Part shown: in pieces, positions 1 through 11,200 of the stretch
Layout of the letters: every line of letters begins with the position of its first letter
Position numbering within the stretch: the first letter of the stretch is position 1
The notes under the pieces: model-generated
What the model saw: only the letters and a program-made list of their open reading frames with translations
What the model was told of the DNA's origin: nothing
Databases searched by the model: none
Origin: Klebsormidium nitens
Taxonomy: Eukaryota > Streptophyta > Klebsormidiophyceae > Klebsormidiales > Klebsormidiaceae
Reading direction: 5' to 3'
Assembly: GCA_000708835.1 (NCBI GenBank)
Contig: DF237071.1
Location: forward strand, 1 to 64,000
Length of the DNA stretch: 64,000 bases
Made by a program: the position numbers and the translations under genes

Positions 1-3000
1 GGATGAGGATTAAGCGACAGAAAGGATTCAGCTTTGTTACATTTGTGCTAAAGCACGGCCCGCTTACGAGAGCGTTTACTTGTTTTTTGAGCATGGTTGC
101 CTTCGCTTTGATGAGTATACAGCACTTTTTGGGGCAGGGTTGGCCAGCGGAAGAAACTCAACGGTGGGTGTGCGCACAGAGCACACGAACTTTGGCTAGG
201 ACAGGTCAGGAATCGAGCTTGCGCTTTTTGGTTTACATTTTGAAGTGTTGATCTGCGGCTGCGCCTATGAGAGCGTCCCTTCGAATGCACACCGGTACTC
301 GCCATTGCCAGACTGACATTCTTCCGGCTGGGTGAACCTGTTGTCCGGCTCAGCGACATTATCACCTTTCCGAATGGCGGATGCAACGCCACCAGACCCA
401 TCAGTGCCGGGAGATGCACTGCTTGAGAAAATACGGTTAAGCTAGACCGGCAGGTAGTCTCGGACTGAATAGAACACTGAACTGCAATGCAAACGCGGTC
501 GGTCAGGTCCAAAACAAGGGCGATAAAGCGCTTGCACAGGGCAGCTATGAGGTAGAGTATGCGGAAATTGTCGGGCCGCAGTCCAAATAAGAAGCACCAA
601 ATCAGGAGCCAGACAGTCTCAATCCCGGAGGATTGTTACACGTAGTCCAACGCCCGAGAAACCCCAAGAGTAACAAGGGCTAAGGAACGCTGCTGCGGGA
701 CTGCTTTGCGGTTGTGCATTGCGGAAACACTGGCAGCCGCGTTTGCCCTTCCTTGTCACAAGCGCAGATGCATGGTTATCAGCTTTCTCAAAGACAGAAC
801 TTCCATGCAAAGCTCGTCCAGTCAACGCAAGCGGGGTCAGATCGCAGAAGAAGGAGAGCAGGCAGTGGCGGCGTCCGAGAAACACTCGAGAGGAGCGTGA
901 GCGCTGACGTAAGGCCACAGTCCGTTTTCATCATGGCCGCGTTTCGCTAACCAAAAGCTCCAAAAAACGCTACAGCTGATGGTCGCGTCGGAGATGCGAA
1001 TTCAATGAAGAAAGGAGCTTGAGCTAGTGAGCTCACAGTCCTTAAGCTCGTCATGCGCTGAATGAAAGCTGCAAAGAATTTGTGAGTCAGAGAGGACGAC
1101 ACGGTGACCTTAGTGCAAAGGTGAGCTCACAATAAAAAAAAACGTCATGGTCGCGATGCGCTGACAGAAAGCTACAGAGGATTCCAGCAAGTGAATTGTG
1201 GCGTCGGACACAACCGCACGAGACCTGACCGCAAAGGTGAGCTCACAATCCATCAAGTTCGTCATGGCCGCGCTACGCCGACGAAAGCCGCGAAGAACTC
1301 GAGCAAGTAATCGTGGCGTCGAAGAGGACCTGAGCGCAAAGGTGAGCTCACGACCAATCAAACACGTCATGGCCACGCGGCGCCAACCGAAAGCGGATCA
1401 ACAAACCTAGAGCAGGTAGCGGAGGCGTCCGACTACGTGACCAAATCGTCCAATTTCGTCAAGGCCGTGCTGCGCTGATTAAAGGGTTGCAATGGGTACA
1501 GAGCAGGTAGTGCTGGCGTGATAAAAAACGACTGAACATAGAGATTTGAGCACAAGAATGGGCTCACAAACTGTTCTTGTTCATCATGGCCGCGCTGCAA
1601 AACATTGGCAGGCTGCAAAGACACGGAGCAGGTCTTGGTGGCGTCGTAGATGACCTGACGAGAAAAAAGGCATGCGGGCTAAAGCGAGCTCGCAACCGTC
1701 TAAGCTCTTCATGGCCGCCAAGTCGGGAGTCTAGGCACATCCATCCAAACGACACGTACAGAGAAAAGACACCTTCTAGTAGTCGCCAAGCCTCACAAGC
1801 CTTGCCTTCAGATAGAACTTCCTGACACGTAGGACAGGCAGCTAAACACGGAAGAGAAGCGAAACCATCTCAAAGAAACAGTACTGCTGGATGTCGAAAC
1901 GACGATGCCTCCAGGAGCAAGGAGGCCCGCGAAATGACCGAGAGAACGTCCCTGGAAAGGAGCGCAACAAGCTGGAAGCGCATTAACAACCCGCAAAGCA
2001 AGCAGCCATACCCCTCGCGCTTTCGAAACAAATAAGGCGTTGACTGGGTTTGCTTGGAAGGACTGGTTGAAGCAAAATGACACGCGGAACGCGACGGCAA
2101 CTTCTCTAAAATTCGAGCCGCGATGACCTCAGCGATTGAAGGCAAGACGAGATGCCAAACGCCATGGGAAGGAGCGCGCGCTGAAGCAGGTAAAAGGACT
2201 TGGTCACCGGGCATGCCTTCATGATGTCTTCGAGCACCTTTTCAAAGGAGAGCTACGCAGCAGATTTCACCAACTGAGCACAACCGGCGGGCAGGAGACG
2301 GGTTAGGACTCTAACCCCTGCAACACTCGCTTTTTTCCGCCTCCAAATAAACGCAGAACAAGAACGCTAACGGCCTAAGCAGACGAAGAGCATCAACGAT
2401 CCACGCAGGAGATACGAAACTCCATCCACGCTGACGGCAGCGTCCTCGTATGGACGACTCTCTGAAATTCATCAAACGCAATATGAAAGAGATTATGAGG
2501 TGGCACGGCTTTTTGACAAAGCTCTAAGCCCAAGCAAAGCGGAATCAGCAAAACAAGCGACCGAGCGGGCTTCGAAAGCTGCCGTAAGAAGTGAAGACTG
2601 AAGCAATAGAACTCGCAATTGATGGCGGCATCATTTCAACCCTCGTGCGGAAAGTGGACACAACAATCTGCCCAGAGAGTTTGAAATCATTGCCGCCACA
2701 AAGAAAAGGAAGCGTTTCGGTATTCGCGAGTGTCCAAAAATGACGAAAAAGACAGAACACTGCCCAAAATCAAACGAGGCTGACCTCAAGGGTTTTGGCA
2801 TGTTTGACATTTTCACGACTAAGCGCCATGTGATACGCAAAGCTCAATGAGTTGCCGTGTGAGGCTGGAGGAAACCAAAGATTGAGCAAAGGCTAGTGTA
2901 GGAGCGCCAAACTCTATTGCGTAGCTCATAAATCCGAGTACAGACTCTACTGGGAAACTAAAGCTCCCAGTTTCTCATCAAGGCCACTGGAATCTCTGTC

Positions 3001-3660
3001 TCTTGACATCGACTTTTGAGGGTTGTGCTCCATTCTCCAGATGGCTCAGTAAACCAAGCGGGCGTGCACATGGGCGGTCGTAAGAAAAGCGGGCAAGGAA
3101 GGAAGGGGCGTTTAAACAATTTTTTCTGACCTGAGCCACTGCTTTGGTGACCATTTGGCAGCGGCATCAGAAGACCTTTGAGAAACTAACTTGAGCACAG
3201 TACTGCCCACGAGGATTACCTCTAAGGCCGCTACAAAGCCCACTGCACGTCCATCTTTTAAAGAAGGGCTTAACGAGTCGTGAAGCACACGTTATTGCAT
3301 AAGACGGTCCAGCCAGTGACGACATGTAAGGTCTATCCTCGTTCAAAGGACCAATACGAGCACAACGGGCGAGCACATACTGACCGCGGCGTCAAGCCTT
3401 GCACAAGACAAACGGCAGTACGTGGGTTTCCAGAATGAGCCCAAAGTTTATCATGGCCGCAGTTTCGGCAACAGTGGTCGACGTGTGATCGAAGAGAGTG
3501 ATTTTCACAAGCTGCATGCTCGTATCAGTTTTCCGGTTGCGTCAATCCTTCGCAAATGTCTGCCGGACATACTAACAAGGCGTCACTGCTGGAGTCACCG
3601 AAATAAGAGTAACATTGAGTTGCGCTCGAGTAGTCCCTCCATAAGCGGACCAGCGTCTGT
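1..3660. repeat. Modular interspersed repeat, longest copy (left end outside the window)
   Basis: This stretch carries no credible gene; all open frames are short and overlapping. It is a mosaic of blocks that recur in the same order elsewhere in the window. Block A (about 30-510) recurs at 4090-4520 and 22205-22710. Block B (about 600-880) recurs at 4615-4860, 9140-9400 and 22790-23030. Block C is a unit array (880-1720). Block D (1710-2080) recurs at 5665-5960, 7480-7870 and 10145-10520. Block F (2500-2850) recurs at 10930-11200 and 26520-26860. Block E (2855-3660) recurs at 7880-8650, 25065-25840 and 26860-27640. I see no transposase or reverse transcriptase motif, so it behaves like a non-autonomous element or a large segmental repeat. 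Block edges are judged by eye and are good to some tens of bases. Confidence 0.75.
882..1720. repeat. Array of about eight diverged 95-125 bp units (block C, copy 1)
   Basis: Units are marked by TCATGGCCGC-like boxes near 932, 1045, 1147, 1262, 1366, 1460, 1583 and 1709. The box is followed by a GCTGCGCTGA-like stretch, a GAAAGCTGCAAAG-like stretch, then GTGGCGTCGGAGA, and usually GCGCAAAGGTGAGCTCAC. The ten-base perfect palindrome GTGAGCTCAC is exact at 1027, 1121, 1237 and 1342. Units within the array differ from each other more than equivalent units do between arrays. The last unit, for example, always runs into CCGCCAAGTCGGGAG. The array therefore moved as a block rather than expanding afresh at each site. 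Confidence 0.8.
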
Positions 3661-4089
3661 ACAAGTCGCCTTCACGGGGTCAAATATTTGAAACACCCGT
3701 CAAAGCCCTCGATTATTATGCACTTCACTGATGAACAGAAGAGACGCGGCGTCAGTTCAAGGCGGCCTGAGCAGCAACCCGGGAGCCTCATCCTAGAGAT
3801 TTCACCGCAGCCGCCACAATGAAAAAGGTTGCAAAGCGGAGGCAGCGTTGTACTGCTCACATGACGCATACCAAGTCGATTACAACGTACATGCAGGGCG
3901 AAACGGTCTCCAAGTGGCAAGGCAGAGCTGATTAAGTAAAGTTTATACTATGGACGCCTCTAGAAAACCAGACTATTCTGAGCACCCTTGCAAACCATAT
4001 GGATCACCCGCGTTCCTTTTTGGCTCTCGGAACATCGCTGACTAGACCTTGCTGCAAGAAGCAAGGCACTATAAGCAGCGGTCGGCCAA

Positions 4090-6440
4090 CCCACGAAAAG
4101 GGTACAATAAGCAAGCTGATGTGGATCAGGATTGGCAACTAGCAGAACTCAAAAGTGCGTATGAGCAGAAAGCACACAAACTTTGGCTATGGAAGCTAAA
4201 ATCCTGGGCTAAACTCATTTTCTGAGATATTTGAGGTGCTCGTCTGCGGCTTGGCCTATCAGAGCGTTCCTTCGATCGAAATGCACACCTGTACATTCCA
4301 ACCCCAGACTGACATTCTTCCGTTCGGTGAACCTGTTGTCCACCTTAGCGACATATCACCTCTCCGAATGGCGGATGCGACGCCACGGGACCCATCAGTG
4401 CCGAAAAAATTACTGCTTACGAAAACCCGCTTAAGCTAAGCTGACCGGCAGGGAGTCTCGGACTGAATAGATGCACTGGAATGTTAGCAAGGGGAACGCG
4501 ATCGGTCAGGTCCACAAGAATTGTGAGGACACCCTTGAAGGATCTAGGGCAGGTGTAACGCAAAGTGTACGACACTTTCTATTGGCCGCGGTCTGGACAG
4601 TAAGCAACCAAAGGAGCCAGACAGTGCCAAGTTTCAAGACCAGTGCACGTAGACCACTGCTATAGTGGCGCCAAAGGCTGGAAAAGTAACTTCGAGACTG
4701 CTTCGCACTTGTGCCTCACGGCAGGTGACGGCAGCCGCGTCTGGACTTCCTTGTAGCGAGCGCCAAAGCATGTGTGTCCGCTCTCTTGTAAGCGGAAACA
4801 GTCGAGCAAAGATTGCCTGGTCAACGCAAGCGGAGTAGGAGCCACAGCCACGGAGCAGAAAAGAGCAGGTAGTGGTGGCGTCCGGACGGAAACGACGACG
4901 TGAGCGCTCACGTGACCTCACAGTCTGAATCATCATGGCCGCGCGGTCAGGAACAGTCAAAGTCTGAGAGGAACGGCACAGGTGATAATGGCCTCGGAGA
5001 TGCAACTTCGAACAGAGAGGAGCTGGAGCTAGTGAGCTCACTATTCGTAACTTCTGGCATGGCCGCGCTGCGCTGACTGAAAGTCACAAAGCATTCGAGC
5101 ACGTAAAAAGGGGCGTCGGAAACGAAGAAAGCGCTGAACGGAGCGCAAATGTGAGCTGACAATAAATGAAGTTCGTCGTGGCCGCGATGCGCTGACAGAA
5201 AGCTGCACAGGTTTCGAGTAAGTAAATCATGGCGTTGGAGAGGATCAAAGCCCAGACCTCAGCTCAAAGGTGAGCTCACAGTCAATCAAGTTCGTCATGG
5301 CCACGGTGCGCCGTCGAAAACTGCGAACGATTTGAGCGGGTGGCAATGGCGTCGACGCCGATGAGACTTCGGTAAGAGACTTGCGCACCAAGTCGTCTAA
5401 GTTCGTCATGGCCGTGCTGCGCTGATTAAAAGATGCATGTTGATACAGCAGCCAGTGCTGGCGTCAGGAGAAAAGCACCGGGCAGAGGAATCTGAGCGGT
5501 GAAGTGAGCCCACGACTTATTCCGGTCCATCGGAGTCATGGCCGCACTGCATGCAGAAAAGTGGCAGGCTGCGAAGGAATGAAGCACATCATGGTGGCGT
5601 CGGAGATGAGCTGACGCGAAATAACATCTGCGGGAAAAGCGAGCCCGCATTGGTCTAAGGTTCTCATGGACGCCAGGTTAAGGCACATCCTTGCAAAAGT
5701 TTCGTACTAAGAAAAGGCAGATTCTAGGAAAAACGACGCCTCACGAGGCTTGCATACGATCAAGGAAGAAATTCCTGACGTGTAGGACAAACAGCAAAAC
5801 ACGAAAGAGCAGCGATTCCAACTCATAGCAACGCTACTGCAGACGGAATGTCAAAAGACCATCCATCCAGGAGCGAGGAGGCCCTTGAAACGACCGAGTC
5901 AACGTCCCTGGAAAGAAGCGCCCCAAGCTAAAAGCCCCTTAGCAACCTTAGCTCAACAATGACGCCATCTGTGCTGTATTGGGCAATCATCTCCCAATTT
6001 CACATCAGAGCTACTAAGGTTTTGTCTTGAGATCAACGTAAATCGTGCTCCATTGCCAGAACGCTAGATAAGCAAAGCGAGCCTGCACGTGGGCGGTCGT
6101 ACAAGACGAAGAACGAAGAGGCTTTTGAGAGAACTCGTCTGACATAAGGCCTTGCTCGGGTGCCCGTTCACGGCGGCATCAGTATGAATCCTGAGAGAGT
6201 ATTTGTGTATCTGGACATAGTACTGCCCACGAGGATTGCCTCAAGACCGCTACGATGACTCAAGAGCACCACCCTCGTCATGAGTTGACATTCGCGTATA
6301 CCAGGACGACCTTTTTGAAGCGGCGATGAAAACGTCCACTCTCTGGCAGAAAAGCTTGTGTCCAGTATTGTGTCATCCATTGATGCTGCCATCCACTGCA
6401 AGGTTTTTGGAATTCGCTTCTGATGGCGATTTTAGAAGCT
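4090..6440. repeat. Modular repeat, second copy (blocks A-B-C-D and part of E)
   Basis: The same block order as the first copy, lacking block F and most of block E. Its start matches block A (AAACTTTGGCTA, then CAGACTGACATTCTTCCG). Block B starts near 4615 with GCCAGACAGTGCCAAG. The array occupies 4900-5700, block D 5665-5960, and a shortened block E follows to about 6440, including the TGCCCACGAGGATTGCCTC stretch at 6228. No coding potential is visible. Confidence 0.7.
4900..5700. repeat. Array of 110-130 bp units (block C, copy 2)
   Basis: CATGGCCGC-like boxes occur near 4934, 5057, 5176, 5296, 5406, 5535 and 5665, giving a mean spacing of about 120 bp. The exact palindrome GTGAGCTCAC is present at 5032 and 5270. 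Unit order matches the array at 882-1720. Confidence 0.75.
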
Positions 6441-6589
6441 CGCTCGGTTGCTTGTTCCGATGACTCCGCTTTACGCGGACTTCATTGTTTCCGGAAAAAG
6501 GCGTGCCACGTCAAGTGCTTCGAGGTGCTCTTCATTCAAGAGCGTGGCCCACCTTGCGCAGCGTTGAAAGGCATTTGTATTTTACGGAG

Positions 6590-8650
6590 CAGAAAAGAGC
6601 AGGTAGTCGTTGTGTCCGGACGGAAACGACGACGTGAGCTATCAATGACCTCACAATCTATGTTCTTCATGGCCGCGCTGCAAGTATCAAGGTCTGCGAG
6701 GAATGGCACAGCTGACGGTGGCGTCCGAGATGCGGATTTGGACAAGAGAGGACTTTGAGCTAGTGAGCTCACAATCCGTGACCTGGTCATGGCCACGCTG
6801 CGCTGACTGAGTGCTGTAAAGAGATGAGAGAGGAGTGGTGGCGTCGGGAAGGACAACCTGCACGGTGACCTCAGCGCAAAGGTGAGGTCACGATCAATGA
6901 AACGTCATGGCCACGCTGCGCCAGTGACGAATTGTCAAGCATTCGAGCAAGTAAGTTGTGGCATCGGAGAAAACCCCACGAGACCTGAGCGCAAAGGTGA
7001 GCTCACGACACCCAGCTTCGTCATGGCCGCGCTGCGCTGACTATAGTTGGGGAGGATTCCAGGAAATAGATTGTGGCGTCCGTATGGACCCCAGAGACCT
7101 GAGCGCAAAGGTGAGCTAACGATAGAAGTTCATCATGGCCACTCTGCGCCTACGAAAGCTGCAAAACATCCGGGCGTATAGTGGCGGCGTCGATTCCGAC
7201 GACAGTTGGGTGTTATGCGACTCGAAATCGTCCAAGTCTGTCAGAGCCGTGCTGCGCAGATTGACAGCTGCAATCGGTAGGAAGCAGGTAGTGCTGGCGT
7301 CAAGAAAGATCATTGAAGTGAGAACTGAGCGCTAAAGTGAGCTCACAAATTGTTCCCGTTCATCATGGCCGAGCTGCACTTACTCAAAACTGCGGAAGAA
7401 CGGAGCAGGTCATGCGGGCGTCGGAGATGACGGGTGAGAAGATTGCGGGCTAAAACGAGCTCGCAACCGTCTGAGCTCGTCATGGCCGCCAAGTCGGGAG
7501 TCTAGGCACATACTCGCCAAAGACCCGGACAGAGAATGGCACTTCTAGAAAACGCCAAGCCTCACAAGCATCTCGTTCAATAAAAGTTTCCCTGACGTGT
7601 AGGGCAGGCAGCAAAACACGATAAATCAGCAAATCAATCTCATAGCAACGCTACTGCAGAAGAGGAATGTCCAAAAAGACCAGGCATTCTAGAGCAGGAG
7701 GCCCGTGAATGACCGAGACAACGTCCCTGGAAAGGAGCGCCCCAAGCTGAAAGCGTCTTAGCAGCTCGCAAAGCAAGCAGCCGTAAAGCCTCGCGCTTTC
7801 AAAAGCAGGAACAGTGCAGGCGTTGACCGGGATTGCTGGAAGGTCAGGGTGACGAAACTAACACGAGGAACGCAACGGTGAGATTGAGCAAAGGCTAGGA
7901 ACGCCAACCTTTGCTAAGTAGCTCAAAGATGGACGCCATCTGTACTGGGCAATTTAAAGCTCCCGGTTTCACATCACGGCTAGTAAACGTTTGTCTTGAC
8001 AACGACGTGAAATTTGGGCTTCATGGCCGGAACGCTGAGAGAAAAAAAAGCGCCTGCAGGTTGGCCGTACATAATAGGAAAAAAACGCCTAACCTAGGAA
8101 CCGACCGTTTGATAGCAGCATTCCAACGAACCATGGATGTACTGTCGTAGTTGAGCACGATTCTGCCCACGAGGATAGCCTCAGAGCCGCTGCAAAGACT
8201 TGAGTGCACATGCTTTCCAGTCAGGCCAAGCGAGTCATGAAGCACATACATGACGGCTGAAAAGGTCCAGACAGTCACGAAGTGCAAGGTCTCTCCTGAT
8301 TTACAAGACCAACACGAGCACAAACGGCGAGTACGTACTGACTGCGGCGTCAAGCCTTGATCAGAAGAGGGAATGGCATTGGGTTCCTAGAAGGAGCCCA
8401 TTAATTATCATGGCCGCAGTTTTGACAACGGAAGAGGTTTGACACAGTGGTCGAAATGCACATTGCTGATCGAAAACAGTGATTGTCACAAGCTGCATGC
8501 TCGTATCAACTCCCAAGTTGGGTCAATCCTTCGGAAAGTTTGCTGGACATACGACAAAGCTTGCTACGGAGTCTCGTCACTGCTGGAAGTCACTGAGATA
8601 AAATTGAGATGCGCTCGAGTAGTCCCTCCATAAGCGGACCTGCGTTCATG
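6590..8650. repeat. Modular repeat, third copy (blocks C-D-E)
   Basis: This copy starts directly in the array, without blocks A and B. Boxes lie near 6668, 6786, 6905, 7021, 7134, 7363 and 7480, with a degenerate unit near 7245. Exact GTGAGCTCAC occurs at 6763 and 6997. Block D follows at 7480-7870 and block E at 7880-8650, ending with the CGCTCGAGTAGTCCCTCCAT tail that also ends the first copy near 3650. No gene is visible. Confidence 0.7.
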
Positions 8651-9139
8651 CAAAAGGCTGTACAAGTCGCCCAGGGGGACCAAACGCCAGCCAAAACCCG
8701 TGGAACCATGTTCCGAGCCGTCCGATGAGAATTGTCCCTTCCTGGACGGTCAAGATTGCGTATTTGCGTCTCCCGAGCACCGATGTGGTCCTCGATTGGT
8801 CAGAGGAGAGGGTTATCTAGATGGTTAGAAGCTGGTTACCTAATAAATGCCTGTCGATTCAACCATAACCAGCCCCTTACTCCTCGTAAACGGCGTGTTG
8901 CCCGGACACAAAAAGGTAGGGGTTTGAAGCTGACCCTTTGGAGGTCTAATCCCACCATTGCCCGGTTCCGGACAACACGCCGTTTGCCTTCTGGAACATG
9001 GATCCAGGTTGCATGGAAGTTTGCCTGGGGTGTTTGGTCCCCCTGAAGTCGCCTCCACGGCGTCAAAAACTTGCGCATCTGTCAAAGCCCTCGATTACAT
9101 TATGCAGTTCATTGGTGACCAGACGAGACGCGGGGTCCG
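8651..9139. other. Unique insert between repeat copies, with an inverted repeat
   Basis: This roughly 490 bp stretch is not part of the modular repeat. It contains a 13-base inverted repeat, AAACGGCGTGTTG near 8888 and CAACACGCCGTTT near 8972, separated by about 70 bases. A shorter stem GCTGGTTA/TAACCAGC lies near 8830-8874. The arms could belong to a small foldback or MITE-like element. I see no coding sequence. Confidence 0.4.
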
Positions 9140-11200
9140 GACAGCAAGCAACTAAGGGAGCCAGACAAATGCCAAGCTTCAAGACCAACCCACGTAGACC
9201 ACTGCGAAGTATCTGCAATAGTGGCAAGGGCTAAAGAAAGCACCCGAGAGACTGCTTAGCACTTGTGCTTTGCGGCAACGCCGGCGGTCACGTTTGCGCT
9301 TCCTTGTCGCCGAGCTTAGATGCATGTTCGCCCGCTCTACCGAAACCGGAAACAATCAAGCAAAAAGTTGCCCGGTCAATGCAAACGGGGTCAAAATCGC
9401 AGAAGAATGAAGCAGGTAGTGGTTGCGTCCGGATGCAGTAACGACATGTGCGCTCATATGAGCTCACAGTCTATGTTCATCATTGCCGCCATGCGGTAAC
9501 TGAGAGCTGCGAGAAATCGAACAGTTGATGGTGGCGTCGGAGCTCAACGAAATGAGGAGCTTGAGCTAGCGAGCTCGCAATCCGTAAGTTCGTCATGGCC
9601 ACGATGTGCTGACAAAACCTGCAAAGGATTCGAGCAAGTAATCCTAGATTGGAGAGAAACAAAAGGGAAACCTGAACGCAAAGGTGAGCTCACGATAATT
9701 CAGGCTGACTGATAGTTGCGAAGATTCGAGCAAGTAGTCATGGCGTTGGAGAAGACCGCATGACAACTGAGCCCAAAGGTGAGCTCACAATCAATCAAAT
9801 TCGTCACGACCACGCTCGCCAAAAGCTGCAAAGCATTCATGGGTACTATTCCTGTCGAGACCGTGGGTGTCATAAGACCTGAAGTCGTCTAAAGTCGTCG
9901 AGCTTGTGCTGCGCTGATTAGAAGCGACAATTTTGAAAGTGCAACTGCTGACGTCAGGAAAAAGCACCGGACAAGAAGTTTGAGCACTGAAGTGAGGCCA
10001 CGACTGTTCCGATTCATCGTCATTACCGAGCTCCATTGCTTAAGAGTTGCGAAAGACTAAAGCAGGTCAAGGGGCGTCGGAGATGAGTGGTGAGAAAGGG
10101 GAAAATGCGGGCTAAAACGAGCTCGCAACCTTCTATGCTTGTCATGGCCGCCAAGTCGGGAGTTTCGGCACATAATTGCCAACGACACGTACAAAGAAAA
10201 GGCACCTTCTGGTACACGTCAAGCCTCACTAGCCTTGCATTCAAGAAAACGGATTTCATGACGCGCGGTGCTGGCAGCAAGATACGAAAGAGCAGCAAAT
10301 CCATCTCAAAGCAACACTACTGCAGACACAGGATGCAACAAAACCATACATCCAGAGCGAGGAGGCCTTTGTTGAATTGACCGAGACAAGGTCCCCAAAA
10401 AGGAGCGCCTCAATACAAAACCCCCTTAGCAACCCGCAAAGCAAGCAGCCGTAACCCTGGCGCTTCCGAAACCAGAAACAAGTATAGGCGTCGACCTGAT
10501 TGGTCGGTAAGGACAGGACGACCCAAATGACTTACACAACGGTGAATTTTTCGAATATCGAACCGCCATCAACTAGGTGGATATTCGGGAGACAGAAGCA
10601 GTAGATGACACGGAGTAGCGGTGATTGAAGCAAGTAATCGACCTTGGGCAGTGCACAAGCCTCGAATATGGACGACATCCTCGGCACTTTTCTAAACAAA
10701 GTAAATGCGAATCATTCTGCTCACAAAGGACTGAGCATAACCGGTGGGCAGGAGACACTGGGCAAGCACTCGTCGTCACCCCGCTCGTCTTACTTTCATC
10801 TGCCTTTGTAGTAAAGCTCAGATGAAAAACGCCTACGAAGATTGATGAAGTTTCACGCACCGAGACAGTTGGAGGTCTCCTAACGGAGTTTGAAGCGTTC
10901 TTGCATTGGCCCCTGATCTGACTCAGTGAGCGACTTGGAATGCAATGACGTGGCACGGCTCGTTTGCGGGCCTGTGAAACCAAGCGAAGCGGAAGCGGGC
11001 AAAACGAGCAAGCGAGCTTTAAAGCTTGCCGGATGGTACAGCGAAGGCACTAACTTGCAGTTGGTGGCGGCATCAGGTACGCAACGAATTCTGAGCACAA
11101 AAGCTGCCCAAAAGGGTGATGCTTTCATCGCCGCCACAAAGAGAAGCGTCCTGGGATATGTGAGTGTCAAACAAGGGTGTACGGCTGAGCACAAAAGTTG
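9140..11200. repeat. Modular repeat, fourth copy (blocks B-C-D, then F)
   Basis: Block B starts near 9140 (GTCCGGACAGCAAGCAACTA). The array spans about 9400-10150 with boxes near 9479, 9594, 9805, 10020 and 10142 and exact GTGAGCTCAC near 9685 and 9779. Block D spans 10145-10520 and block F about 10930-11200, with the landmark CGCCGCCACAAAGAGAAG. Open frames here are repeat-derived and not genes. Confidence 0.7.

Noticed and set aside
882-1720. Regularly spaced palindromic repeats resembling a CRISPR array
   Set aside because: Units are 95-125 bp, diverged along their whole length, with no short constant repeat and unique spacer pattern; the host is eukaryotic.
8810-8880. A possible tRNA-like fold with A-box and B-box resemblance
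   Set aside because: The T-arm does not pair, the T-loop consensus is broken and no acceptor stem forms around it.
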